A DNA stretch of 64,000 nt from Aquarana catesbeiana (taxonomy: Eukaryota > Chordata > Amphibia > Anura > Ranidae): assembly GCF_042186555.1 (NCBI RefSeq), contig NC_133327.1:325574746-325638745 (forward strand), in the 5' to 3' direction. Both the position numbers and the translations under genes were made by a program. The notes beneath the pieces are model-generated. The model did not search any database and was not told where the DNA came from. It saw only the letters and a list, made by a program, of their open reading frames with translations. This document shows, piece by piece, positions 21,158-32,443 of this stretch (position 1 is the first letter of the stretch; each line of letters starts with the position of its first letter).

Positions 21158-24100
21158 TCATGGTGGGTCCTCCCGGAGATGCCACAGTTCCCAAACCCCG
21201 TTGTGAGCCTCCAGTCTGTCCTGCATCCTAGCCGTCATTTTCTCCATCAGTTCAATATCTTTAATTCTCGAGTAAAGATCTTCAGGAGAGGGTGGGGAAC
21301 GGCGTTTCCAATTTAGTGCTACTAGGCATCTGGCTGCTGTGAGTATGTGTCTTACTAATTTCTTATATGGTTTGCGGAGTTTGAGTGGTGATAGTCCCAG
21401 TAAGAAGAACTTTGAGGATGCTTGGACCTGCATTTCCAAGAGATGGGACAGTAAAAGTTGGACCTTGTCCCAAAAGGGGGTAATCAACAGGCACTCCCAA
21501 TAGATATGTATGAGAGTGCCTTTTCCTCCCTGACATCGCCAGCAACGATCTGAGCTAGTGGGGAAAATTGCATGGAGCACATCTGGGGTCATATACCAGA
21601 AGAATAAAATTTTGTATGCGTTTTCCTTATAGAGAGTGCATAATGAGCTCTTTGCTGTTTGGTTCCATATTGCCTGCCACTGTGCTATAGGGAGTTCCTC
21701 ATCAAGGATTTTCTCCCATTTAAGCACGTAGGAGTGCTTTCCCTGCTCCTCTAGGGAGATGGTATTTAAAATCTTGTAAATTCCCGATATGATTCCCTTC
21801 TGAGCATTCCCCTCCAATATTATAGTTTCAAAGGGGGTTGGGGGAGAGAACTGCAGGTTCGGGGTTATAGTTAGTGCGTAGTGTCGGATTTGCAAGTATC
21901 CGTAGAATGCCTGTTTCGGCAAATCATGTTTTGCTTGTAATTCAGAGAAAGGTAATAATTTACGGGTTCTGGGTTCCACTATACTCCCAAAATGGAATAG
22001 GTTCCTAGAGGACCAAGGGTAGGACATCTGATGTGTTAGACTATCTGGCACTTTGGGATTGCAGATAAAAGAGGTCATTGGTGATTTCTCTGATGATAGT
22101 TTATGAGGTCGGGCCAGTGTGCGCCAAGTCCGACGTAGCAGAGACATGGGGCCCAGCATCCGACCGGGTGGCACCTCCGCATTCGCACTCCATAGCAGGT
22201 TGTTCGGGTGTATTGGAGCTAGCCATAGCTTTTCGATTTCAGTCCATTTGTTATATGATTTATGAGTAAACCATGAGGCAGTCGCTTTTAATTGCGCAGC
22301 CTGGTAATATTTAATAATATCCGGGAAAGCCAGACCTCCCTCGTTACGTGACGCCAGCATTACTGTCCTCGGTATCCTATGCCTTTTATAGTTCCAAACA
22401 AATTGGAGTAAGTCCGCCTGGAGCTTTTTCAAGTGTTTGAGTGGTATAGGGATAGGGAGGGTCTGGAAGAGATATAGGAGCTTCGGGAGAATGGTCATCT
22501 TAATAGAGGCTATGCGACCCAGAAGGGAAATATGGTGTTTTTTCCACTGAGCCAGTAACGCTCTGATGGAGCGAAAGAGGGGTGGGAAGTTTTCTTGGTA
22601 TAGGGTGTCGTATTTTGGAGTAATAAGGGTCCCTAGATATTTCAGAGCTGTAGTTTTCCAGCTATAATGGAAATTGGCTTTTAATAGTGCGAGTTCAGCA
22701 TCAGGGATATGTATAGGGAGGGCTTCTGATTTTGATGCATTGATTTTATACCCTGAGAGAGCTCTAAAGTTATCTAATTCCCTATGTAGAACTGGGAGGG
22801 TGGTATGGGGTTGGGTCAGTGTAAGGATGATGTCATCGGCAAATAGGGAGATCTTAAATTCCCTATCTCTAACCATTATCCCCTTTATGTCCTGGTTATT
22901 CCGGATCGTGGCGGCCAAGGGCTCCACACATAGTGCAAATAGCAGGGGTGACAGTGGGCACCCCTGCCTGGTGCCATTTGCCACCGAAAATGGTGTGGAG
23001 AGAGCAAAGGGGGTTCTGACCTGTGAGGAGGGATTGGAGTAAAGGTGCCTGATTGCTCGCATAAAAGGTCCACGAAAACCCATGTGGGTCAGCGTGGCGA
23101 ACAGGAAGGGCCACCCCAAACGGTCAAAAGCCTTTTCGGCATTGAGGCTCAGTAGCATGGAGGTGAGTCCCCCCTGCCCGCCACGTCCACCAGATCAATC
23201 ACCCTTCTGGTGTTGTCACCTGCTTGCCGCAATGGGACAAACCCCACCTGATCCCCGTGGACCAGCGACGGAAGGATCGTATTTAGGCGGTTGGATAAGA
23301 GCTTAGTGAAAATTTTTAGGTCGGAGTTCAGGAGAGCAATGGGTCTATAATTGGCGCATAGGGATGGGTCTTTGTCTGGTTTGGGAATTAGGGTGATATA
23401 GGATCGCTGCATATCTAGGGGGATGGGGGTGTCACGGAGGAAGGTATTAAACAGCCTACACATATGGGGGAGCAACTGATGGAGGAATGCCTTATAATAT
23501 TCATAGGGAAAACCATCCGGGCCAGGGGCTTTATGGGATGGTAGGTTTTTGATCGTCAGTTCTAATTCTTCCTCCGAGATCTGTGCATTAAGCGACTGCA
23601 GGTCGGATAGTTGGAGTTTTGGAATACCGCTTTGTTCTAAATATTCTCGCATCTTTTGAGATAGATCTGGGGAGGGAGGGTTACTGGGTATGTCAGGGCT
23701 GTTGTACAGATTTTTGTAGAAATCTGCAAAGGTGTGAGCAATATCCACTGGGTGAGATAGTAGCTGGCCTGATTTGTTTTTAATCTGGTTCGGGGATTGC
23801 ATGTGGGTGCGTTCACGGAGCTTGTTAGCTAAAAGAGAATGGGCCTTATTACCTTTGTCATAAAACATTTGTTTCAGTCTGGTCAAGGCCTTTTCTACCT
23901 GACCTAGGGCCAGATCCCGAAGAGTCATACGAAGGCTAGTTATTTTTTTAAGCAGAGGTACTGTGGGGTTAGTTTGGAGCTTGTGTTCCAGTGCTTTGAG
24001 TTCTCTTTCCGCTTTCACTTTTGCGGCTTGGGCATCTTTTTTTAGTGCTGCGGAGAGTGCTATACATTTGCCTCGGAGGACCGCCTTATGGGCTTCCCAA

Positions 24101-24960
24101 AGCGTGGTGGATGAGACTTCCTGATTATTATTCTCTTTAAAATAGAGCTGAAGTGTGGAAGTTAATTCTGCCTGAGAGGGCTGGTGTTGGAGGAGGAAAG
24201 TGTTAAGCTTCCAATTATAAGGTCTACGGAAGGCGGTGTCTAAGTCTATGGTGAGTAAGATAGGGGCATGGTCAGACCATGAAATCGGGAGTATTTGAGC
24301 CTTGCGGGTGAGTTGTAAGGTGTGGTTATTGACAAAAAAGTAGTCTATCCTGGAGTGGGTGCGGTGTGGGGCCGAGTAGAACGTATATTGCCGATCGCCT
24401 GGGCGGAGAGCCCTCCACGCATCAAAGAGCGCATATCGTCTGGAGATTTGTCTGAATAGTCTCGAGTCTCTAAGGACTCTGGGTGATGCTGCTTGGGGGC
24501 CCACCGTCTGGCGATCAGCATAGGATGAATGGGTAAGGTTGAAGTCACCCCCTATTACCAGAGCCCTTGGTGTGACTTTAAAGAGGCGGGCGTACACCTT
24601 GGATAGGAAGCTGTGTGGTTTGGCGTTCGGTGCATACAGAGTACATAGGGTAATTTCCTGTGATTGCCATAGTCCCTGTAGGATTATAAAGTGGCCATGG
24701 GGGTCACAGTGCTGGGTCACGCAAGCGAAGGGAGCTCCCCTCTTAACAAGTATGGCCACTCCTGCCCTTTTATGGGTACCTGAGGCTATATAGATCTGGG
24801 AGTAGTATCTGGAGGCGAATGCAAAGGAGCCCCCCCTATCATAATGAGTCTCCTGGATCATAACGATATCTGCCCCTGACTGTCTGAATTCCCTCAGCAC
24901 CAGATGCCGTTTTTTATTGGAGTTTAATCCGTGTACATTTAATGAGAGAATCTTAGCCAT
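21158..24960 (-). pseudogene. L1-A ORF2: endonuclease and reverse transcriptase
   Basis: Makes the target nick and copies the RNA into DNA. The likely start is ATG at 24960 (MAKILSLNVHGLN), although the frame opens 11 codons earlier. Domains in order: APE-type endonuclease, about residues 1-230, with IVMIQETHYD, VIGGDFNLTH and PISWSDHAPIL; a helical linker; reverse transcriptase with SHKAPGPDGFPYEYY, YITLIPKPDKDP, NYRPIALLNSDLKI, GTRQGCPLSPLLFAL and the catalytic LFADDIIL box; a C-terminal part with CWRCQGGKGTLIHIYWEC, a zinc-binding pattern usual in L1. One base is missing in a C run at about 23160-23175, so the frame shifts between the LVDVAGRG segment and MLLSLNAEKAFD. Otherwise about 1,270 residues are open. 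A sequencing or assembly slip in the homopolymer is possible. Confidence 0.93.
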
Positions 24961-25339
24961 GGCAGTGTGTGTGGTAGATAATGAGACGCTCACCTGGTGT
25001 TAATGCACCTGCATTCAAGACTGGGGCTCGGGGCGGACCCTCCCCGGGAGGAGACCACGAAGTTGCTCGAAGATGGTTGGGTAGGTTTGGTGATGGCTGG
25101 ATAGGAAGGGGAAGAGAAAGGTCAGAGAGAAAGAAGAACACTGTTAGAGTGCAAAAAACATGGAAAACGTACATTCCTAACAAACCTGTATAGGCCAACA
25201 GGCCTAGGTCTGGACGGAGTCCCCTGGGCCCCCCCACCCCAAAAAAGAGGAGTGGGGAGGGGCACCGGGGAGCCCGTAGCCAGCCAAAAACAACAATTCT
25301 ACAGCACATAGTCTGCGACCCTGCGCTGATATCTATCAA
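24953..25339 (-). CDS. Small ORF in the ORF1-ORF2 spacer of L1-A (doubtful)
   Basis: A 128-residue frame fills most of the spacer and ends at a TAA that overlaps the first codons of ORF2 (ATGGCTAAG). The product would be hydrophobic in its middle, with no recognised domain. Its interest is the overlap of stop and start, which would suit termination-reinitiation. It may be chance. Confidence 0.25.
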   Translation of the reverse strand: MIDISAGSQTMCCRIVVFGWLRAPRCPSPLLFFGVGGPRGLRPDLGLLAYTGLLGMYVFHVFCTLTVFFFLSDLSLPLPIQPSPNLPNHLRATSWSPPGEGPPRAPVLNAGALTPGERLIIYHTHCHG

Positions 25340-25519
25340 ACTGTCTAGGGGGGGTGATAGGGAGCGGAAGCTATACCCATCTCTCCTGAGCTCATCTGAA
25401 TTAAGCCCTAGGTGATAAAGTAAAATTCAGCATGGGGGGGCAATCTCGGGGGTCCTAAACTGGAGTTGCATTACACAAACTAAAATAAACTGCAGTCTAA
25501 CTTAGCTTATATATTGAGC

Positions 25520-27268
25520 CTAAGTGCTCAATATATAAGAGCCTAAGCGATTCTTTTGTTTGGTGGGCTTGCGTTGCGGGTCAGAGTCCCGGGATCGATT
25601 GGAGGAAGACACTCTCTGCCAGATCGTAGGCGGTGGTGGTGGGGTTGCGACAATGTCCCAGTCCGGTAACTTTGGTGCCGGAATTTCAAGAATGTTGCAG
25701 AAAGTACGCAGGTCCTCTGGATATCTCAGTACAGCAGATTTGCCCTGATGTTTTGCCGTGAGGCTAAAGGGAAAACCCCAACGATAGGTGATGTTCTCCT
25801 TCTGCAATAACTGTAGTAGAGGCTGGAGGAGTCTGCGTTTTTGCAGGGTGATCCAGGAGAGGTCTGGATACAGTTGTATCTGGACATCATCAAAAGTCAC
25901 TTTACGCGCCAAGCGTGCCCGCTTCATGATTTCTTCCTTGATGGGGTAGGAGCTGACTCTACATATAATATCTCTCGGTTTGGAGGTGGCGCCTTTAGGG
26001 CGAAGCGCTCTGTGGGCTCTGTCCATGTCAATGTGCTTATTGGGCGGCTCCCCAATTAAATTGTTGAAAACAGATTGCAAGATTGTTTGTAGGTCCTCAG
26101 GACCCTCCGCCTCCGGGATGCCCCTCACTCGGATGTTGTTGCGGCGCCCCCGGTTGTCCAAGTCTTCCACGTGTCTTTGCATATCTCTCAGCATTTCTCT
26201 GTGGTCTGCTCCCTGCAGTTGTGTTCTATGGACTGCTAGTTTGGTTTCTTGTATCTCTTCCTCAGCCATTTCCATCCTGTCCGCCAGGTGTTTGAGTCCT
26301 GTCTGGAGTACTTGGATTTCTGTTCGGCAGGTAGATTTCACATCCTCAATGAGCTGTCTGAAATCTTCCTTTGTAGGTATAGCTTGTAAGTATGCTTGCC
26401 ACTGAGGATGTAAGGGAGGGTCCATTGTGGTGCCATGATGCTGGTTAGGTGATGACCTGCCCGACGATGTGGCTTTGGGGTGTGTGGTACCCCTCTCCTG
26501 GTGTAGTTGTGCACCAGTTGCTGGGGAGTCCCATGGGTCTGTCCAGGTTTCAGCTTGTCGCTGCTGGGGGGGACTTGTAGAGCTATCCCTTGCTGGGAGT
26601 GGGATCAGAGCTCCTGCCTTCTGCGCGTATGAAGGTGTAGGGAGCAGTTGGTATCTGGAGGTGCTGGAGTCTCTAGAGTGAGAGAGCCTCTGTGCCTTAG
26701 GCGGAGGGGATGTGACTGTGATGGCCCAGGTTCCATCTTGTGTTCCCTCAGGGAGCTGGTGCCCTCTGGCTGAAGGGCCTGCGGGGCTAGGTAAAGGTGG
26801 ATAATCCTGGGAGAGATCTGAGGAGAGCGGGGACATCGAGGTTGTGTGGTCCTGGCTCTGAATCTGAGGGTCAGAAGCCATTCTCAGTAGTCTCGGGAAT
26901 GCTGCTGAGCACTGAGTATATGGCGGGGCGGGGGTAGGCAGCATGGCCAATGGTGGCCCGCATGGCTGTTCCCTCTGAACGGCGGGTTGCGGGGGAGAAC
27001 TCACCGCTCCGGTATAGAAGTAGCGCTCCTGGAGGTTCACTTCTACCAGTGGTTGAGCCTCTGAGTGCTGGGGAAGATCTGGAGCAGGTTGTGAGGCCTG
27101 AGTGGAGCTCCGGTGCTGAGGCGCGGAAGTGACCGGCGCCATGTTTGTCTCTGCGCTCCGGGATGCGTCCGGCTGTGTAAAGAAGGAGCGGAGGTCTGTG
27201 GATGCACCCGGAGGGGGTTGTGATGATCCCCTGTGCTTAGAGGAGCGGGTGGTTCGTGACTTGCCCAT
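25520..27268 (-). CDS. L1-A ORF1 protein (RNA-binding, coiled coil)
   Basis: Intact 582-residue frame. In L1 elements ORF1p is a trimeric RNA chaperone that coats the element's RNA in the cytoplasm. Residues 1-290 are rich in Pro, Ser, Gln and Thr and look disordered. Residues of about 300-370 form a coiled coil (MEMAEEEIQETKLAVHRTQL). From about 375 comes the L1-type RRM (NRGRRNNIRVRGIPEAEG, then RAHRALRPKG), then the C-terminal domain with YRWGFPFSLT. The tail after 530 is Pro-rich and basic. The start is the first ATG of the frame, about 100 bp from the element's 5' end. It is longer than the human protein because of the N-terminal extension. Confidence 0.93.
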   Translation of the reverse strand: MGKSRTTRSSKHRGSSQPPPGASTDLRSFFTQPDASRSAETNMAPVTSAPQHRSSTQASQPAPDLPQHSEAQPLVEVNLQERYFYTGAVSSPPQPAVQREQPCGPPLAMLPTPAPPYTQCSAAFPRLLRMASDPQIQSQDHTTSMSPLSSDLSQDYPPLPSPAGPSARGHQLPEGTQDGTWAITVTSPPPKAQRLSHSRDSSTSRYQLLPTPSYAQKAGALIPLPARDSSTSPPQQRQAETWTDPWDSPATGAQLHQERGTTHPKATSSGRSSPNQHHGTTMDPPLHPQWQAYLQAIPTKEDFRQLIEDVKSTCRTEIQVLQTGLKHLADRMEMAEEEIQETKLAVHRTQLQGADHREMLRDMQRHVEDLDNRGRRNNIRVRGIPEAEGPEDLQTILQSVFNNLIGEPPNKHIDMDRAHRALRPKGATSKPRDIICRVSSYPIKEEIMKRARLARKVTFDDVQIQLYPDLSWITLQKRRLLQPLLQLLQKENITYRWGFPFSLTAKHQGKSAVLRYPEDLRTFCNILEIPAPKLPDWDIVATPPPPPTIWQRVSSSNRSRDSDPQRKPTKQKNRLGSYILST

Positions 27269-27370
27269 AAAGCTGTGGATGGTTGCCCCCTAGATTGCCT
27301 TTCTCGCTGCGGGCTTAGAGAGCAGGGAGATCAGGCTTCCATCTTGCTCGGCTTCCGGTCACGCCCCCCC

Positions 27371-27384
27371 TGTACATTATTTTT
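27371..27384. repeat. Target-site duplication of L1-A, right copy
   Basis: TGTACATTATTTTT, identical to 20784-20797. Confidence 0.9.
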
Positions 27385-27600
27385 GACATACAGGCCTACC
27401 CCTCCCCCTTTTTTTACCCTCTCTATCCCTGCGCTACATGGAAGACCCTTGAATAGTTGCCAGCCATTCATGAGAGCTGTTGAACCAAGTCTGAAATTCC
27501 TACAAATTCTAAATCCTCCTCGTACAACGGTAGCTCTAGTTCTCCCATCTTGTCCGCCCGACTCCTGGCATTGGTGGACATGCCACGTAGTTTAGACCGG
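27385..27600 (-). mobile_element. CR1-type LINE fragment (part 2)
   Basis: On the minus strand it encodes REGKKGGGVGLYVKNNVQ, the usual GGGV-LYVK segment of CR1/L2 endonucleases, directly upstream in frame of the part at 20520-20783. The upstream boundary is not clear. Confidence 0.75.
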
Positions 27601-28558
27601 ATGTATACTATCTCCTCCTACAAGTAGTCCCTCTGCATTGCATTCTGGGATGGTGTGTCAGCAAGCCCAGACCGCGATCTACAAGTCACCTGTCCACGAT
27701 CTACAGGTTGCTGACCCCCGCTGTAGTGTATGTATGTTTTTTCTATTCTGATCCTGTTGTGCTTAATTGCTTATAACTTTGGATCTTCTTAGTAAACCGT
27801 GAGTTACAATGACTCCTTTTCTGATCATTTGGCCAATTACCTATTCTTTTAAAGAAAGACCTCCCAGCTGCACTATTTTAAAAACTTTATTGGCATTGGT
27901 GCATGTTTCCCGTGGTAGTGCCTAGCTTACCATGCTTTTTTTGACAAAAGTTTGCCTATTAGCCCTAAAAATGACCAGAGTTGTCTAACAGAACTTCAAA
28001 GGCATTTGCAAATAATTTGGAGTTTGCCCTGCTCTGTTCTTTGGGTGGCAGCGGAGTCTGTTTACACCGGGCTACTTCCGATTTGGTCTGTCCCGATCGG
28101 AAGTAGACAAGTGTAAAGGAAAACAAATTTGTTTATACAGAACTGTCCATAGAGATGCATAGATCTCTCAATCGGGTCCTTATCAAAAAAGGTAAAAGAA
28201 CATTGGGACCAGGGGTCCTGATAACCAGTAATTTTTGGTCAATTCAGGTAGCAGGTTACCGACTCACCTAATCAGGTGGAGTTCCTTGTAAGAACAGGAG
28301 AGGCAGCCAAAATACAAAAAGAGGGTGGGAATAGGACCCAAGGTGCCCTTGCCTTCAACGAAGGAAGAGGAACAAACAGCTGTTTAACCTGATTAATATT
28401 TATTAGAACAAATATGTAGAAAAGTGTATTATTTAAGGGAAAGCATATACAATAGGGAAGGTAAAGGTGTGCTCAGATAGATACGTTTGTACATAATAAG
28501 GCCTAATACATTGTATAGTATTTTGGCAACTAATCAATTTGGAGGAGATCATATTCTA
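27601..28558. other. Non-coding stretch
   Basis: Includes GATCTACAGGTTGCTGACCC near 27696-27715, similar to ends of hAT-type MITEs, and a self-complementary stretch around 28070-28100. No gene recognised. Confidence 0.4.
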
Positions 28559-28648
28559 CAGGTACTCCTCACTTAACGACCTGGTTCGGTTCCAGCGACC
28601 AGGTCGTTAAACCTGGTCTGCAGGCACTATGAAGCAACTAGTACTTAA

Positions 28649-29128
28649 AGAGGAACTGCAGTCTGCTCACATAATTTGTAATAACAACATCTTTGCCATT
28701 CTGAAGCTTCCCTCCAACCACTTTGCATAAATAATTTATATATTCTGTGATTCTGTACTTGCCAAATATGCTGCAGAAATCTCACTCCACTGAGTCTGGC
28801 TGCAACCATTTTAACTGTGGACAGTTGAAGCTGCTGCCTGTTCACTTCCTGGATTTACGTAGACACACAGATGCACACCTTCAGCTCTGCAGCTCTCATT
28901 GGCCCTCTTATAACTCATCCCCCCTCCCTTCCTGGCAAACTCTCACAAGAGTGAGAGAGAGAGAGCTGTGCATGATGTCATAAGCCTAGGCTTTATACCA
29001 GACAAGAAACAGGAAGTGGGCTGTATAAGTTATTTACTGGCAGAAAAAAAAATGTTTTACTATCCAAAGTTAAAACAACAAGGGCAGAAGACTTAATAGA
29101 TGGAAAGATAATTGACTGAAGTTCCCCT
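28649..29128. mobile_element. TTAA-flanked MITE nested in Tigger
   Basis: TTAA at 28645-28648 and 29129-29132; ends AGAGGAACTGCAGT and the inverse ACTGAAGTTCCCCT. 480 bp, non-coding. The flanking Tigger 3' region is continuous without it. Confidence 0.8.
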
Positions 29129-29328
29129 TTAAGCATTCCTAACTACTGTACTGTACTGTATTCTGAAAAAAAAGTCTAAACACAAAACTCCAATGCAATA
29201 ATGTTGTTTTAATTTGCAGAAGTACAGAACACAAAATTATAAACAACAAAAATATTGTACTGCACAAGATACAATGATGTACAGTGACCAAAAAGTAATC
29301 ATATACAGTAGACATTTAGAGTAACATG

Positions 29329-30696
29329 TTAGTTATCGAATTCTTCAAAGGGTGATAGTGCTTCAGGGTCATCAGTGTCATCACTAAAATTGAAATTACC
29401 AGCAGGGTCATTGGTGTCATCATTGGAGTCATCAGCAGGGTCGACAGTGTCATCATTGGAGTCACCAGCAGGGTCATCAGTGTCATCATAGGAGTCACCA
29501 GCAGGGTCGACAGTGTCATCATTGGAGTCACCAGCAGGGTCATCAGTGTCATCATTGGAGTCACCAGTAGGGTCGACAGTGTCATCATTGGAGTTACCAG
29601 CAGGGTCATCAGGAGCTGTAGGTGAGGGAGAAGATGGCAAGGAAATTATAGAACTGGTAGGGGTAGCTTGCAAGAAGAATTCTGGTAAGGCGATCTGCTT
29701 TGTAATTTTCTTTTTTTCATCATAAATTTCATGAGAACATTGCATAGGTTCCTTCATCTGCAGTTCCACTTTAGAGAACCTTTCAACATTTGGGTCCATA
29801 CTCTCTAATTGTAATAAAGCTGCATTCATTTTTGAGAACACGCCAGCTAACCCCCTGACTGTGAACTTCTTTTGTACTTCGTCCATTGTTTCCTCCTTTT
29901 TTTCCCTCTTATTGTTCTAAGTGTTGCTGTGCTTCCAACTCTATTAAATCTTCATTACTTAGCTCTCCCTCAACAAATTCCACAAATTCTTTAATATCGG
30001 TCACTTCAACATCTAAGTCAAGCATGTTAGCAAGTTGCACACTTTTTTGATTTATAACTTCAACATCTGTTTCATCAAACTCTTCGCTATTGTTCACAAA
30101 ACGCCTTAAGCATTTTTTCCATATACCCTGCATACACTTTTCTGTTACTCGCTCCCAAGCTGATGCAATGTTTTTTATGCATTGTAAAATGTAAGCTTTC
30201 CAAAAATCACAAAGGGCATCTTCATCATTTTCAGTTACTGCTACAGCTCTACAAATAGTAGGCCTTGAACGTTGCTATTGTACCCAGATCCATGGGTTGT
30301 AGGATAGCAGTTGTGTTATTAGGCAGATATACTACCTTTACGTCTGGATATAGGTCACCAAGATGCTGGGGGTGGCCTGTCATCCATGCTTTGTTATTTG
30401 CACGATAATAAACAGGCAGTGTGTGCTTATTAACCTGCTTCAATGCACGTGGGTTCTGTGAACAATAGATGAGGAGAGGCTTTAACTTTAAACAAGCAAC
30501 ATTTCCTCCCAACAACGTGACCCTGTCTTTTAAAGCCTTAAAAACCGGGCATTGTTTTATCTTCTTTGTGTATCTAGAACCTTTTGGGCATTTTTTTCCA
30601 AAAAAGTCCAGTTTCATCCACATTAAATATCTGCTCTGGACAGTAGCCACCTTTTTCAATGATTTTATCAAATTCAACCACACATTTTTCAGCTGA
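29329..30696 (-). pseudogene. Tigger transposase remnant
   Basis: DDE_1-family transposase on the minus strand, in several frames. The first catalytic Asp region survives at about 30600-30640 (VDETGLFWKK, out of frame). Then follow KALKDRVTLLGGNVA and YYRANNKAWMT. The segment between this and GHPQHLGDLYPDVKV is missing, about 45 residues including the usual DNAPGH motif with the second catalytic Asp. The last conserved part, LPNNTTAILQPMDLGTIATF, keeps the third acidic residue. Downstream frames at 29909-30133 (acidic, LSNEDLIELEAQQ) and 29329-29886 are the C-terminal tail, the latter extended by an Asp-rich 11-residue repeat. It cannot encode an active enzyme. Confidence 0.88.
29395..29610. 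repeat. Minisatellite, 33-bp unit, in the Tigger tail
   Basis: About six 33-bp units (core GTCATCATTGGAGTCACC) alternate GTCGACA and GTCATCA at one end, giving a 66-bp higher-order period. In the minus-strand frame each unit encodes 11 residues rich in Asp, such as SNDDTVDPAGD. The frame stays open through all units. Confidence 0.9.
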
Positions 30697-31690
30697 CCTG
30701 CCCCTTATGAAGTCACTGCCCCATCATGCCCCAGGTGGTGACGTCATAAGGGGCGGGGTCAACAGATCACATCACCCGGTGACCACCGCCATGCCTATGT
30801 AAGTCGTTGCGCACCGCGCACACAGCATTACATCGGGAGAGAGCGTTGTGTCAACATCGGAAGAAGACGACGGAGAAGACCGGGCCAACGCTAGCAACGC
30901 TAGAGCAGATGATAGCGGAGGAGCCCAGCAGAAGTAACCGGAGAGCGGGAGAAGAGGCCGGAGAGAACGGAGAAATCGGAAGAGACCCCCCAAGTTGGAA
31001 GAGACCCCTGGAGCTGCCTAATAAATTACTTTAAAAACCTGTCTAGTGTGTTTTTTTATTGACACTTTTTTTTCCCCCAGGTGAATGGGCAAGGGTACGA
31101 TGTACCCCATACTCATTCACATAGGGCGGGGGGCCAGGATATGGGGCTCATGGATTCCGATAAGCCCCCCGCCCGCAGACCCCAACAACCAATGGCCAGG
31201 GTTGTCTGGAAGAGGCCCTTGTCCTCATCAACATGGGGACAAGGTGCTTTGGCACCCCCCTGCCCCAAAGCACCCACCCCCCATGTTGAGGGCATGCGGC
31301 CTGGTATGGTTCAGGAGGGGGGGCACTGGCTCGTCCCCACCCCCTTTCCTGACCGGCCAGGCTGCGTGCTCGGATAAGGGTCTGGTATGGATTTTGGGGG
31401 GATCCCCCACACTGTTTTTTCGGCATAGGAGGTTCCCCTTATAATCCATACCAGACCTAAGGACCTGGTATGCTCTTAGAAGGAGAACCAATGCCGTTTT
31501 TTTATTTAAAATTTGGCGTGGAGTTCCTCCTCAAGATTCATACCAAACACAGTGCCTGGTATTGGCGGGGATCCAAGTCGGATCCCCGCTCATTGAAGTT
31601 GGACGTGTCTTTGACTTCAAGTCACAGGGCAAAGTCAGATTCCAAAGTAGGATGAGTGTCGTGTCGCGCCAGTGTGAACCCGGCCAGAGG
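30697..31690. repeat. Interspersed repeat, GC-rich, family not named
   Basis: It begins about GACCTGCCCCTTATGAAGTC and includes an A/G-rich GAAGAAGACGACGGAGAAGA stretch, an AATAAA (31020) and several inverse segments (CTGGTATGGATTTT with AATCCATACCAG). The ends read like a foldback or SINE-like unit. I recall similar text as common in ranid frogs, but cannot name it. Several frames on both strands are open by composition only. Confidence 0.5.
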
Positions 31691-32169
31691 AAGAATTCCA
31701 GACAAAGGAATTGTTCTAATTCCAGGTGTGCTGAGGGGTACCCCTAAATCACAGCTCTCTTATCTGCAGTGGCCATAAAACCAGCAAAAGTGTAATGAAG
31801 AATAGTTATATTAAAGGAAAGAGCAGCAGTCCAGCCATGGGATACACCTCAGCAAAGGTATTAATTGTTTACACACCTAACCCATACATATTAATTCTTT
31901 TCCCACTGCCATCACTTTTCACAAATTCTAAATACTCAGAGGCAGAGAGCAATGTTAAAAATATGAAATATGAGTGAAACATTGATTAATATTTAATACC
32001 ACTACCAAAATCACAGTACTTCCCTTTGATGATGCCTGCATCCATGTTCAGGTGCAGTTTTTATAATCTACACTCAGATGGTGGCTGAGAGATGTCGCCT
32101 GTGAAATTCTTGGATGTGTTCACAAATATCTGACACAGACCAGCCCCTACTGCAGCCTCTCACCTGACA
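31691..32169. other. Non-coding stretch
   Basis: No gene or repeat recognised. Confidence 0.4.
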
Positions 32170-32177
32170 TCCTACAC

Positions 32178-32443
32178 CAGCCTTTCTCAACATTTTTACC
32201 CCAGGGGAACCCTTAACATAGGTCTCAGGGAAACCCTTGTAGGATAAGTCCATCTGGGGAAAATTACCCTTACATTTGGGGTGGCCAGATTGACACCCTT
32301 GCAGTCATGCAACTGGCTCTGCCAAGTGGTGTTGGACCTAGAACTTTGTAGATAACATCAGATGGGAGGTCAGTTAGCTACAGCTCTAGGAACTCCAAGC
32401 CACCCCTGGAGGAACCTTAGGAAACTCTGGCTGAGATTGGCTG
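32178..32443. mobile_element. Non-autonomous hAT element (8-bp target)
   Basis: Starts CAGCCTTTCTCAACATTTTT and ends ...GAGATTGGCTG, with TCCTACAC on both sides (32170-32177, 32444-32451). The CAG...CTG ends, 8-bp duplication and AGGGGAACCCTT/GAGGAACCTT core fit the hAT superfamily. 266 bp. Confidence 0.88.

Larger units (their letters stand above)
20798..27370 (-). mobile_element. L1-A: full-length L1-clade LINE
   Basis: About 6.57 kb on the minus strand, from a short GC-rich 5' leader (27269-27370) to a poly(A) tail seen as a T run at 20798-20804. It is flanked by a perfect 14-bp duplication (20784-20797, 27371-27384), the mark of target-primed reverse transcription. It carries ORF1 (intact), a 526-bp spacer and ORF2 (one frameshift). 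It sits inside a CR1-type LINE whose frame is continuous when L1-A and one duplication copy are removed. The perfect duplication and light damage suggest a recent insertion. Confidence 0.95.
28559..30696 (-). mobile_element. Tigger (pogo) DNA transposon, truncated
   Basis: The end CAGGTACTCCTCACTTAACG, followed by GACCTGGTTCGGTTCC, is the Tigger-type terminal repeat and marks the 3' end of the element on the minus strand. The transposase coding remains follow at 29329-30696. The opposite end and the N-terminal DNA-binding part are absent; another repeat starts at about 30697. A TTAA MITE (28649-29128) and a 33-bp minisatellite lie within. Confidence 0.88.

Noticed and set aside
31081..31491. 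Several overlapping frames on both strands
   Set aside because: GC-rich interspersed repeat with few stops; mutually overlapping frames and no domain.
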